DNA of 33,926 nt from an uncultured bacterium (GTDB taxonomy: Bacteria > Verrucomicrobiota > Kiritimatiellia > RFP12 > UBA1067): assembly GCA_902802945.1 (NCBI GenBank), contig CADCOC010000054.1, positions 1 through 33,926 of the forward strand. Direction: 5' to 3'. This document shows, piece by piece, positions 9,283 through 17,087 of the stretch (positions within the stretch are counted from its first letter, which is position 1; each line of letters begins with the position of its first letter). Position numbers and translations under genes: made by a program. Below the pieces are notes generated by a model, which saw only the letters and a program-made list of their open reading frames with translations, did no database searches and was not told the DNA's origin.

Positions 9283-9855
9283 ATGTGGAATTACTCTGAG
9301 AAAATGATGGACCACTTCCGGAACCCCCGGAACGTGGGGACGATCGAACACCCCGACGGCACGGCCACCGTCGGGTCGCTCGCGTGCGGCGACGCGCTGA
9401 CGTTCCAGTTCAAGCTGGACGCGGACGGGAAGATCTGCGAGGCGAAGTTCCAGACGTTCGGTTGCGCGAGCGCCATCGCCTCGTCGAGCGCCCTTACCGA
9501 GATGGTGATCGGCAAGACCCTCGAGGAGGCCTCGAAGATCACGAACAAGGAAATCGCCGACTACCTCGGCGGCCTGCCGCCCCAGAAGATGCACTGCTCC
9601 GTGATGGGACGCGAGGCGCTCGAGGCCGCCATCAAGAACTTCAAGACCGGCGAGAACTCCGACCGCAACCTCGAGGACACGATGCTCTGTACCTGCTACA
9701 ACGTGAGCGAGAACGAGGTGCGCCGCGTGATCACCGAGAACTCCCTCACGACCGTGGAGGAGGTCACCAACTTCACGAAGGCCGGCGGCGGCTGCGGCAA
9801 GTGCAAGCCGAAAATCCAGGCCATTCTCGACGAGATCAACGGGGGATCCAAATGA
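9283..9855 (+). CDS. NifU/IscU-type Fe-S scaffold fused to a BFD-like [2Fe-2S] domain
   Basis: Probable iron-sulfur cluster assembly scaffold, 190 residues, cytosolic. Residues 1-125 are the IscU/NifU N-terminal fold with cluster ligands Cys35 (GSLACGD), Cys61 (FGCASAIASSS) and Cys105. Residues 132-185 form a bacterioferritin-associated-ferredoxin-type domain with Cys136, Cys138, Cys171 and Cys174 (CTCYNVSENEV, GGGCGKCKP). It lacks the C-terminal NfU domain of full NifU. The long open frame reaching back to 8605 is antisense to the GH2 gene and is not the start. AAGGA lies nine nt before the ATG. Its stop overlaps the next start (ATGA). No cysteine desulfurase is in the window. Confidence 0.88.
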   Translation: MWNYSEKMMDHFRNPRNVGTIEHPDGTATVGSLACGDALTFQFKLDADGKICEAKFQTFGCASAIASSSALTEMVIGKTLEEASKITNKEIADYLGGLPPQKMHCSVMGREALEAAIKNFKTGENSDRNLEDTMLCTCYNVSENEVRRVITENSLTTVEEVTNFTKAGGGCGKCKPKIQAILDEINGGSK

Positions 9856-11372
9856 AGATCGGTTTCGACAACGAGAAGTACCTCACCGAGCAGAGCGAGG
9901 AAATCCGCCGCCGCGCCGCGAAGTACGGCAAGCTCTACCTCGAGTTCGGCGGGAAGCTGATGAACGACTTCCACGCCGCGCGCTGCCTCCCCGGCTACGA
10001 CCCGAACGTGAAGCTCCGCCTCCTCCAGTCCCTCAAGGACCAGGCCGAAATCCTTCTCTGCATCTACGCAGGCGACATCGAGCACAAGAAGATGCGCGCC
10101 GACTTCGGCATCTCCTACGCGGACGACGCGCTCAAGCTCATCGACGACCTCAAGCGCCTCGGACTTCTCTTCCGCGGCGTGGTGATCACGCGCTATACCG
10201 GACAAGTCGCCGCGCAGCAGTTCCGCCAGCGCCTCGAGAACCGCGGCATCAAGGTGTTCTTCCACTACGTCACGCAGGGCTACCCGGCGGACGTCGAGAC
10301 GATCGTCTCCGAGGCCGGCTACGGCAAGAACGAGTACGTGCCCACCGAGCGTCCCATCGTGGTCGTCACCGCGCCGGGTCCCGGCTCCGGCAAGTTCGCC
10401 ACATGCCTCTCGCAGATCTACCACGAGCACCGCCACGGGAAGAAGGCCGCCTACTCGAAGTTCGAGACGTTCCCCGTGTGGAACATGCCGCTCGAGCATC
10501 CGCTCAACGTCGCCTACGAGGCCGCCACGATCGACCTCAAGGACTGCAACATGATCGACCCGTACCACCTCCAGGCGTACGGCAAGACGACGGTGAACTA
10601 CAACCGCGACGTGGACGCCTTCCCGCTCCTGCGCGCCATTTGGGAGAAGATGACCGGCGGCGAATGCCCCTACAAGTCGCCCACGGACATGGGCGTGAAC
10701 CGCATCGGCTTCGGCATCATCGACGACGCCGTGGTGCAGGAGGCGTCGAAGCAGGAGGTGATCCGCCGCGACTTCCGCTACATGACGGACTTTGCGCTCG
10801 GCACGACGGACCGCGACTCCGTCGCCCGCGCGGACGCGCTCATGCAGAAGCTCGGACTCAAGCCCGAGGACCGCATCCCCGTGGAGGCCGCCCGCCAGGC
10901 CGCCCAGAACGCCAAGGAGGCCGGCAAGGGCAAGGCCGGCGGCGAAATCGTCTCGGGTGCCGCCATACAACTGAAGGACGGACGCATCATCACGGGACGT
11001 AACTCGGACGAAATGCACGCCGCCGCCGCCATGATGCTGAACGCCGTCAAGGAACTTTCCGGCATCCCCGCGCAGATTCCGCTCATCGCGCCGAACGTGA
11101 TCCAGTCCATCGCCCACATGAAGCACGACATCCTCAAGGGCGGCTACACCTCGCTCAACCTGGACGAGGCGCTGATCGGCCTCGCGATCTCCTGCACCAC
11201 GAACCCGGCTGCGCAGATCGCCACCGAAAAGCTGAACGAACTACGCGGCTGCGAGGTCCACATGACGCACATCGTCACGCCCGGCGACGAGGCCGGTCTC
11301 CGCCGCCTCGGCTGCCGTTTCACGAGCGACCCGTACTTCGCATCGAACGCCCTCTTCACCGCCGGCCAGTAG
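9852..11372 (+). CDS. DUF1846 (UPF0371) family protein
   Basis: A 506-residue protein with the full-length pattern of the DUF1846/UPF0371 family: MKIGFDNEKYLTEQSEEIRRR at the start, a nucleotide-loop-like APGPGSGKFATC near residue 176, then DPYHLQAYGKTTVNYNRD. Molecular function is not established. It begins inside the stop codon of the NifU-like gene (ATGA), with GGGGGA as ribosome site, so translation is coupled. The coupling suggests a shared role, possibly Fe-S or cofactor chemistry, which is inference only. No signal peptide or membrane helix is visible. Confidence 0.87.
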   Translation: MKIGFDNEKYLTEQSEEIRRRAAKYGKLYLEFGGKLMNDFHAARCLPGYDPNVKLRLLQSLKDQAEILLCIYAGDIEHKKMRADFGISYADDALKLIDDLKRLGLLFRGVVITRYTGQVAAQQFRQRLENRGIKVFFHYVTQGYPADVETIVSEAGYGKNEYVPTERPIVVVTAPGPGSGKFATCLSQIYHEHRHGKKAAYSKFETFPVWNMPLEHPLNVAYEAATIDLKDCNMIDPYHLQAYGKTTVNYNRDVDAFPLLRAIWEKMTGGECPYKSPTDMGVNRIGFGIIDDAVVQEASKQEVIRRDFRYMTDFALGTTDRDSVARADALMQKLGLKPEDRIPVEAARQAAQNAKEAGKGKAGGEIVSGAAIQLKDGRIITGRNSDEMHAAAAMMLNAVKELSGIPAQIPLIAPNVIQSIAHMKHDILKGGYTSLNLDEALIGLAISCTTNPAAQIATEKLNELRGCEVHMTHIVTPGDEAGLRRLGCRFTSDPYFASNALFTAGQ

Positions 11373-11398
11373 CGCGGCCCCTCTGAACGGAACTGCTC

Positions 11399-12913
11399 AT
11401 GGGCGTGTTGCTCGCAAGCGAACGGCATACGGCAAAGGGACGCATCTTCCTCGTCCTCGTCTATGCCGTCCTCGCGCTCGGCGGCCTCACGATGGTGCTG
11501 CCGTTCCTCAGCATGCTCGCGTCCAGCATCTCGGGTCCATACGACTACAACCGCCATTCGCCGGTCGTGCGCGCGCTCTGGGACCGCAACGACCGTTTCA
11601 TGCGCTCGCTCGCCACGTACTTTCCACGCTTCCCGCGCGAAATCTATCCCGATGCCCCCGAATCCTGGGGCAGTTGGGCGACCGTCGCGCGCGATGCGGA
11701 CGGCATCTCCGCCTTTGCCGCACAGCACCTAGAGCCCGCCTGGACGAACCTCGCCGTCCGCGCGGACTGGAAACGCCGCGCTGAATCGTTCCGCGACCGT
11801 ACACTCGCCTGGAACATCGACTACACCACCTGCGCCTACGACGCGCGCGACGTGGCCCCGTTCGTCAAGTCCCAGACCACGCTCGACGACCTCAACCGCA
11901 CATGGCCCGTGCGTTACCGCAGCTTCTTCGACATCTCCTTCACCGCCGAGTCAAAAATTCCCCTCGGGCACGCCTCGTGGAAGCCGCCGAAAGACGACCC
12001 GAAGTACGCGATGTGGTGCGCGTTCAAAGATTCATATCGCCAGCGCATGGTCGCCGACGGCGACTACATATGCCGCACGCTCCCCTTCCCTCTTACGGGA
12101 GGGTCGCGCCCCGTCGCGACCGAAACGGGAGGGCCGCGCTCCGTCGCGGCCGAAACGGGAGGGCCGCGCTCCGTCGCGGCCGATATCCGCGCCGCACTCG
12201 CCACGCAATTCATCGAACACGGCGACCGCGACTTCTGGCGGAGCGCCTTCGCGAACTACCGCCTCGTCGCCGACTACCTCTTCGTGCGCGGACGCGCCTT
12301 CCTCAACACGCTCATCCTCGTGCTGCTCACCGTCCTCGCGCACCTCACCGTCAACCCGCTCGCCGCCTACGCGCTCTCGCGTTTCAAGATGCGCGGCACG
12401 GAGCAAATACTTCTCTTCCTGCTCGCCACGATGGCGTTTCCCGCGGCCGTCACGGCGATTCCGGGATTCCTCCTCGTGCGCGATCTCGGGCTTCTCAACA
12501 CCTTCGCCGCGCTCGTGCTCCCCACGGTGGCGAGCGGCATGTCGATCTTCATCCTCAAGGGCTTCTTCGACGCCCTTCCGCGCGAGCTCTACGAGGCCGC
12601 CGCGATCGACGGCGCGTCCGAATGGCTCGTGTTCCGCAAGATCACGCTCCCGATGACCACGCCCATCCTCGCCGTCAACGCGCTCAACAGCTTCCTCGCG
12701 GCGTACAACTCATGGGAATGGGCGTTCCTCGTGTGCCAGAAGGAGTCGCACTGGACACTTGCCGTGTGGATGTACCAGATGAGCCAGCAGTTCGCGGGAC
12801 AGCCCTGGTGCGTGATGGCCGGCTTCGTCCTCGTCTCCATCCCCACTGCCGTCGTCTTCCTCGCCTGCCAGAAGGTCATCCTCCGCGGCATCGTGCTGCC
12901 ATCAATGAAGTAG
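11399..12913 (+). CDS. MalG-type sugar ABC transporter permease with long first loop and in-frame tandem repeats
   Basis: Inner-membrane permease of a carbohydrate importer, 504 residues against ~280 for typical MalG. TM1 lies at ~14-44. A ~250-residue extracytoplasmic segment follows, then five TM helices. The ATPase-contact EAA loop is clear (YEAAAIDGASEWLVFRKITLP) and the MalG-like C-terminus is present (RGIVLPSMK). Residues ~233-262 are three decapeptides of type TGGPRSVAAE, encoded by 30-bp palindromic units, so the insertion is tolerated in the loop. The gene starts 26 nt after DUF1846 and ends 4 nt before a convergent gene. No binding protein, MalF partner or ATPase is in the window. 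Confidence 0.88.
   Translation: MGVLLASERHTAKGRIFLVLVYAVLALGGLTMVLPFLSMLASSISGPYDYNRHSPVVRALWDRNDRFMRSLATYFPRFPREIYPDAPESWGSWATVARDADGISAFAAQHLEPAWTNLAVRADWKRRAESFRDRTLAWNIDYTTCAYDARDVAPFVKSQTTLDDLNRTWPVRYRSFFDISFTAESKIPLGHASWKPPKDDPKYAMWCAFKDSYRQRMVADGDYICRTLPFPLTGGSRPVATETGGPRSVAAETGGPRSVAADIRAALATQFIEHGDRDFWRSAFANYRLVADYLFVRGRAFLNTLILVLLTVLAHLTVNPLAAYALSRFKMRGTEQILLFLLATMAFPAAVTAIPGFLLVRDLGLLNTFAALVLPTVASGMSIFILKGFFDALPRELYEAAAIDGASEWLVFRKITLPMTTPILAVNALNSFLAAYNSWEWAFLVCQKESHWTLAVWMYQMSQQFAGQPWCVMAGFVLVSIPTAVVFLACQKVILRGIVLPSMK
12095..12184 (+). repeat. Three tandem 30-bp palindromic units inside the permease gene
   Basis: Units at 12095-12124, 12125-12154 and 12155-12184. Copies two and three are nearly identical; copy one differs at a few bases. 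The core GGCCGCG...CGCGGCC can fold into a 7-bp stem. The same core in reverse complement occurs at 25958-26001 and 26477-26532 between genes. Thirty base pairs keeps the reading frame. Confidence 0.85.
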
Positions 12914-12917
12914 CCGC

Positions 12918-13124
12918 CTACGCGCTTCTCTTGCGCGCGATGAACTCGTCCACCGCGGCAATCATGTTCTCCTCGCACTCGATGTGGAACAGCTCGAAGG
13001 AATCCATGATGAACTTCGAGACGCCATATTTCTCGAAGAGCGCGGCGACCTCCGCTCCGCTGAGGCCCTTGGCGTGACGGTACAGTTCTGCGGCAAAGAC
13101 CAGATACTCCCCTTCGCGGCTCAT
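12918..13124 (-). CDS. Small DUF3791-like protein
   Basis: A 68-residue cytosolic protein (MSREGEYLVFAAELYRHAKG...). The pattern 'YL.FA.ELYR..KGLSGAEVAALFEKYGVSKFI.DSFELFHIE' matches small DUF3791 proteins, often found in toxin-antitoxin-like gene sets. AGGAGG seven nt upstream fixes the ATG at 13124, which shares one base with the stop of the preceding gene. Last of three overlapping minus-strand genes; converges on the permease gene with a 4-nt gap. Function unknown. Confidence 0.7.
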   Translation of the reverse strand: MSREGEYLVFAAELYRHAKGLSGAEVAALFEKYGVSKFIMDSFELFHIECEENMIAAVDEFIARKRSA

Positions 13125-13414
13125 CACAGCGCCTCCTGCGGATAGGTGAACTTGCCCGTGCGCAACTCTTCTTCGACCAACGACGCGAGCAGCTGCGGAC
13201 TGTGATGCCAGAGTTTCTGTCCCTCATCAGAAATCGCAGCATACGCAGACGACGTGAAGTACTTGTTCATGGCGGACACTTCGTCGATTCCAAGCGACTC
13301 CGCAAGAAGTCCGACGACCGCCGGCGAAATCACCACCGCCAAATACCCTGCATATTTTCGCGCGTCCATTGTGCCGTGAAAAAGCGGTTGCTCAAACACC
13401 CTTGACATACGCAT
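13124..13414 (-). CDS. Unknown 96-residue protein between two DUF3791-like genes
   Basis: I do not recognise the family. It reads MRMSRVFEQPLFHGTMDARKYAGYLAV and later AMNKYFTSSAYAAISDEGQKLWHHSP, acidic and helical, with no signal peptide. It overlaps the preceding gene by 23 nt and the next by one. An ATG at 13408 is an equally good start, with GGAG ten nt upstream. Base composition here is more AT-rich than in the flanking housekeeping genes, which suggests a mobile cassette. Confidence 0.6.
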   Translation of the reverse strand: MRMSRVFEQPLFHGTMDARKYAGYLAVVISPAVVGLLAESLGIDEVSAMNKYFTSSAYAAISDEGQKLWHHSPQLLASLVEEELRTGKFTYPQEAL

Positions 13415-13604
13415 CAATCTCCTTGACCATTTCTTCTTCCGTCATTGAGTCAAATATGTCAGGACACTCAGCTATGTAATTCAGGATCGCATATTGGTCG
13501 TCAAGAGCAAGAAATTCCTGCATTGAAATATGGTGAGCAGCGCAATATGCTCCCGACAACAGGAACATAATGAAAATTGAATTGTTTATTCTCTTATCGC
13601 TCAT
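13392..13604 (-). CDS. Small DUF3791-like protein, probably leaderless
   Basis: A 70-residue protein. YCAAHHISMQEFLALDDQYAILNYIAECPDIFDSM resembles the DUF3791 layout of the gene at 12918, so the two may be ancient paralogues flanking an unrelated gene. No Shine-Dalgarno precedes the ATG, while a perfect TATAAT lies only ten nt upstream; the mRNA would start about 3 nt before the ATG. First gene of the three-gene set. Confidence 0.65.
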   Translation of the reverse strand: MSDKRINNSIFIMFLLSGAYCAAHHISMQEFLALDDQYAILNYIAECPDIFDSMTEEEMVKEIDAYVKGV

Positions 13605-13613
13605 TGCGGCAAC

Positions 13614-13642
13614 ATTATACCAAACAGAAAGCGCGGCAACAA
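13614..13642 (-). promoter_or_regulatory. Promoter of the DUF3791-like gene set
   Basis: On the minus strand TGGTATAAT gives an extended, perfect -10 (13614-13619), with TTGTTG 17 nt upstream. The predicted start is near 13607, 3 nt before the first ATG. The -35 region sits inside the hairpin 13630-13652. Confidence 0.6.
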
Positions 13643-13660
13643 GTGCCGCGCTCCGTTTTT
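13630..13660. terminator. Intrinsic terminator hairpin, possibly bidirectional
   Basis: AGCGCGGCA/TGCCGCGCT is a perfect 9-bp stem with a 5-nt loop. On the plus strand it is followed by CCGTTTTT. On the minus strand, 55 nt past the fabD stop, it is followed by TTCTGTTT. It most likely ends the fusA-fabD transcript. Confidence 0.65.
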
Positions 13661-13707
13661 AGTTCAATTCCACAATTGCTGAAATATGCTTGAAGACCTT
13701 GCCGACC

Positions 13708-14631
13708 TCAGGAGAGTGCGGTTATGGTCGCGTCGAGGGCGGGGAGATCGGAGACGTTCGTCGTGAAGAGTTCGGCGTCGATCTTCTTGATGAGTCCGCT
13801 CAGCACCTTGCCGGGGCCGAACTCCACAAACCGCGTGCAGCCAAGGGCCTTCGCGGCCTCAACGTCGGCCGCCCAGTTGGTCGTCTGCGTGACCTGCTCA
13901 AGCATGAGCGCCTTGATGGCGCCGGGGTCGGAGGAGTGCGGCTGCCCCGTAACGTTGGAAAGAACGGGGAACTGCGGCGCGTGGAACGTCACCGTATCCA
14001 GCACCGGCGCGAGCTTCTCGCGCGCAGGCGCCATGAACGGCGAGTGGAAAGCGCCGGCCGTCTGAAGCGGAATCGCGCGCTTGATGCCGAGTTCCTTGGC
14101 GACCGTTGCTGCCTGCGCCACGGCGTCCTTGGAGCCGGACAGCACCTGCTGCGCTGCCGAGTTGATGTTGGCGACCGTGCAACCAGTCTTATCGCAGAGC
14201 TCCTTGAGCTGGTCGGCGGACGCCCCCATGATGGCAATCATTCCAGAAGGCGTGGCGGTACACGCCTCCTGCATGAAGCGTCCGCGAGCCTCCAGGACGG
14301 TAAGCGTGGCGTCGAAATCAAGCACGCCTGCGGCGCAGAGCGCGCCCCATTCGCCAAGCGAGAGACCCGCCGCGCAGGCGAAGGACGTAGGACGTCTCTT
14401 CTGGAATGCGCGGTAGGCCGCGTAGCTCGTCACGAAAATGGCCGGCTGACACACGTTCGACTTCGTGAGTTCCTCAGCGGGGCCTTCGAAGCATATCTTC
14501 TTGAGATCAAAGCCCAGGACGGCGTTCGCCTTGTCAAACAAGGCCATCGCTTCGGCATCGGCCTCCGCGAAATCCTTGCCCATACCGGGAACCTGCGCGC
14601 CCTGTCCGGCGAAAATGCAGCAATCTGACAT
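13708..14631 (-). CDS. fabD: Malonyl-CoA:ACP transacylase
   Basis: Transfers malonyl from CoA to acyl carrier protein in type II fatty acid synthesis; 307 residues, typical length. FAGQGAQ at the N-terminus, nucleophile Ser91 in GLSLGE, Arg117 in EARGRFMQ and His196 in AFHSPFM form the active site. FVEFGPGKVLSGL is the family C-terminal motif. GAGGA eight nt upstream supports the ATG at 14631. It starts 40 nt after fusA on the same strand, likely co-transcribed. No other fab gene is in the window. Confidence 0.96.
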   Translation of the reverse strand: MSDCCIFAGQGAQVPGMGKDFAEADAEAMALFDKANAVLGFDLKKICFEGPAEELTKSNVCQPAIFVTSYAAYRAFQKRRPTSFACAAGLSLGEWGALCAAGVLDFDATLTVLEARGRFMQEACTATPSGMIAIMGASADQLKELCDKTGCTVANINSAAQQVLSGSKDAVAQAATVAKELGIKRAIPLQTAGAFHSPFMAPAREKLAPVLDTVTFHAPQFPVLSNVTGQPHSSDPGAIKALMLEQVTQTTNWAADVEAAKALGCTRFVEFGPGKVLSGLIKKIDAELFTTNVSDLPALDATITALS

Positions 14632-14671
14632 GTCTTCTATCCTCGAAACGAGCTTTACTTACTTGGGACTA

Positions 14672-16774
14672 TCAGTCCGCGCTCGCGCGGACCTTGCCTT
14701 CCTTGATGCGCTTCTCGATCACTTCCTGGGCGATGTTCTTCGGCACCGCCTCGTACTGCTTGAAGATCATCGTGAACGTGCCGCGGCCCTGCGTGACCGT
14801 GCGGATAGCGTTCGAGTAGCCGAACATCTCGCCGAGCGGGACCGTTGCCTTGATGAGCTTCACGCCCGCGCGGTCCTCCATGCCCTCCACGCGCCCGCGG
14901 CGCTGGTTGATGGAGCCGTTCGCGGCGCCCATGTAGGTCTCCGGCACGGCGACTTCCACGTCCATCATCGGCTCGAGGAGCTGCGGCTTCGCCTTGAGGA
15001 AGCCCTGCTTGAAGCACTGCATCGCGCAGGTGACGAACGCGAATTCGTTCGAGTCGACTTCGTGGTAGGAGCCGAAGTACACCGTCGCCTTGACGTCCAC
15101 CACCGGGAAGCCCGCGAGCGGGCCGCTCTCGAGCGCCTTGCGGACGCCCTTCTCGACCGCCGGGATGTACTCGGTGGGAATCACGCCGCCCTTGATCTCG
15201 TTGACGAACTCGAAGCCCTTGCCAGGCTCCTGCGGCTCAAGCTTGAGGCACACGTGCGCGTACTGGCCGCGGCCGCCGGACTGCTTGACGTGCTTGTACT
15301 CGTTCTCAACCGAAGTCGTGATCGTCTCGCGGTACGCGACCTGCGGCGCGCCCACGTCGCACGCGACGTTGAACTCGCGCTTCAGGCGGTCCACGATGAC
15401 TTCGAGGTAGAGCTCGCCCATGCCGGCGATGATCGTCTCGGAGGTTTCCTGGTCGAAGGTCACGACGAAGGTCGGGTCTTCCATCGCGAGCGCGTGCAGC
15501 GCCGCGCCGAGCTTCTCGTTGTCCTGACGCGACTGCGGCTTCACCGCGACGGAGATCACGGGCGCCGGGAAGTCGATGGACTCGAGGGTGATCGGGTGCT
15601 CGGGGTCGCAGAGCGTGTCGCCCGTGCGGGTCTGCGTGAGGCCCACGCACGCCACGATGTCGCCGGCGTGCGCCTCTTCGAGCGCCTCCTGCTTGTTCGC
15701 GTGCATGCGGAAGAGACGGCTGATGCGCTGCTCCTGGTTGATCGTGGAGTCGAGCAGCTCGCCGCCGAGCTTGAGCGTGCCGGAATAGACGCGCACGAAG
15801 GTGATCTTGCCCATCGCCTTGTCGGACATGATCTTGAACGCGAGGCCGCAGAACGGCTCGTTGTCGCTCGGCTCGCGCTTCTGCGAGGGATCGTCGGCGG
15901 AAACGGCCGCGCCCGCGTCGATCGGCGAGGGCAAGTAGTCGCACACGCCGTCGAGCAGCTGCTGCACGCCCTTGTCCTTGAACGCGGAACCGCAGAACGC
16001 CGGGGTAATCGTGCGGGCCATGCAGCCCTTGCGGAGCGCCATCTTGATTTCGTCGTTCGTGAGCTCCTCTCCCGCGAAGAACTTCTCCATGAGCGCGTCG
16101 TCCTGCTCGGCGGCGCTCTCAATCATCTTCTGGCGGTATTCCTTGGCCTTCTCGACCATGTCGGCGGGAATCTCCTCCTCCGTCATGTTCTTGCCGAGGC
16201 TCTTCATGTCGTAGCGGATGGCCTTCATCTTGATGAGGTCGATGATGCCGTCGAACGTCTCGCCCGCGCCGATTGGAAGCACCACCGGCACGGGGTTCGC
16301 GCCGAGCTGGTTCTTCATCTGGTCCATCACGCTGTAGAAGTTCGCGCCGATGCGGTCCATCTTGTTGACGAAAGCGATCTTCGGCACCTTGTACTTCTCG
16401 GACTGGCGCCACACCTGCTCGGACTGCGGCTGCACGCCGCCCACCGCGCAGTAGAGGGCCACCGCGCCGTCGAGGACGCGGAGCGAGCGCTCCACCTCGG
16501 CCGTGAAGTCCACGTGTCCGGGAGTGTCGATCAGCGACAGACGGTAGGCGCCCCACTGCACGCACGTGGCGGCGGACTGGATCGTGATGCCGCGCTCCTG
16601 CTCCTGGACCATGAAGTCCATCGTCGCGGCGCCGTCATGCACTTCGCCGATCTTGTAGTTCTTGCCGGAATAGTAGAGGATGCGCTCCGACGTGGTCGTC
16701 TTGCCGCCGTCGATGTGCGCCATGATGCCGAAGTTCCGAACTTTTTCAAGCGGAAACGCTTTTTTGTCTGCCAT
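14672..16774 (-). CDS. fusA: Elongation factor G
   Basis: GTPase that drives translocation on the ribosome; 700 residues, full length. G1 is AHIDGGKT (residues 19-26, with Gly where most EF-Gs have Ala), G3 is DTPGH (83-87), G4 NKMD (137-140). Domain IV has [24 protein letters not shown] and domain V ends [20 protein letters not shown] five nt before the ATG at 16774 sets the start. The frame is open a further seven codons upstream without a better site. The gene stands alone with fabD, away from rpsL/rpsG. Confidence 0.96.
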   Translation of the reverse strand: MADKKAFPLEKVRNFGIMAHIDGGKTTTSERILYYSGKNYKIGEVHDGAATMDFMVQEQERGITIQSAATCVQWGAYRLSLIDTPGHVDFTAEVERSLRVLDGAVALYCAVGGVQPQSEQVWRQSEKYKVPKIAFVNKMDRIGANFYSVMDQMKNQLGANPVPVVLPIGAGETFDGIIDLIKMKAIRYDMKSLGKNMTEEEIPADMVEKAKEYRQKMIESAAEQDDALMEKFFAGEELTNDEIKMALRKGCMARTITPAFCGSAFKDKGVQQLLDGVCDYLPSPIDAGAAVSADDPSQKREPSDNEPFCGLAFKIMSDKAMGKITFVRVYSGTLKLGGELLDSTINQEQRISRLFRMHANKQEALEEAHAGDIVACVGLTQTRTGDTLCDPEHPITLESIDFPAPVISVAVKPQSRQDNEKLGAALHALAMEDPTFVVTFDQETSETIIAGMGELYLEVIVDRLKREFNVACDVGAPQVAYRETITTSVENEYKHVKQSGGRGQYAHVCLKLEPQEPGKGFEFVNEIKGGVIPTEYIPAVEKGVRKALESGPLAGFPVVDVKATVYFGSYHEVDSNEFAFVTCAMQCFKQGFLKAKPQLLEPMMDVEVAVPETYMGAANGSINQRRGRVEGMEDRAGVKLIKATVPLGEMFGYSNAIRTVTQGRGTFTMIFKQYEAVPKNIAQEVIEKRIKEGKVRASAD

Positions 16775-16807
16775 TTTTACTCCTTTGGTCTGCAAAAGTG
16801 AGGTGAT

Positions 16808-16836
16808 ATTTTACTAAAAACGGGGCCAAACCGCAA
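16808..16836 (-). promoter_or_regulatory. Promoter of fusA-fabD
   Basis: Minus strand TTGCGG (16831-16836), 17-nt spacer, TAAAAT (16808-16813). Predicted start near 16801, ~27 nt before the fusA ATG, with the AAAGGAG site in the leader. Confidence 0.55.
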
Positions 16837-16874
16837 GGGGGTGATTTTAGATTTTGCAATTTCCCCCAACTTGC

Positions 16875-17087
16875 CTACTCCACCCTCACGTCAAACCTCA
16901 TCCCATTCGGACCCGTTGCGCTGCCCGTCCCCTTCCCGTCAACGACCACGCCGATCACCTTGACCGTGAACTTCTTCAGCTTCCCGCCCTGAATCGCATA
17001 CACCTTGAACGATCCCTTGAATATGCCCGTCTTCGGCGTGTACGAGAGCTTCCTTGAAGATGCTCGTCTTCGGCGCGTATGTGAGCT
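16875..17087 (-). other. Out-of-frame C-terminal end of the surface protein, with 37-bp duplication
   Basis: Bases 17014-17050 and 17051-17087 are tandem copies of period 37 differing at six positions. Because 37 is not a multiple of three, the frame shifts. In the alternative frame the second copy restores a sensible protein end (LSYTPKTGIFKGSFKVYA, then KLKKFTVKVIGVVVDG and a stop at 16875-16877). The duplicated coding motif is YxPKTxIFK. Confidence 0.75.

Noticed and set aside
12095..12184. Possible CRISPR-like repeat array
   Set aside because: Units are directly adjacent with no spacers, lie in an open gene, and no cas genes are present.
16837..16874. GGGGG/CCCCC stem after the surface protein as terminator
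   Set aside because: Long AT loop, only 5 bp, and no T-run follows on the minus strand.
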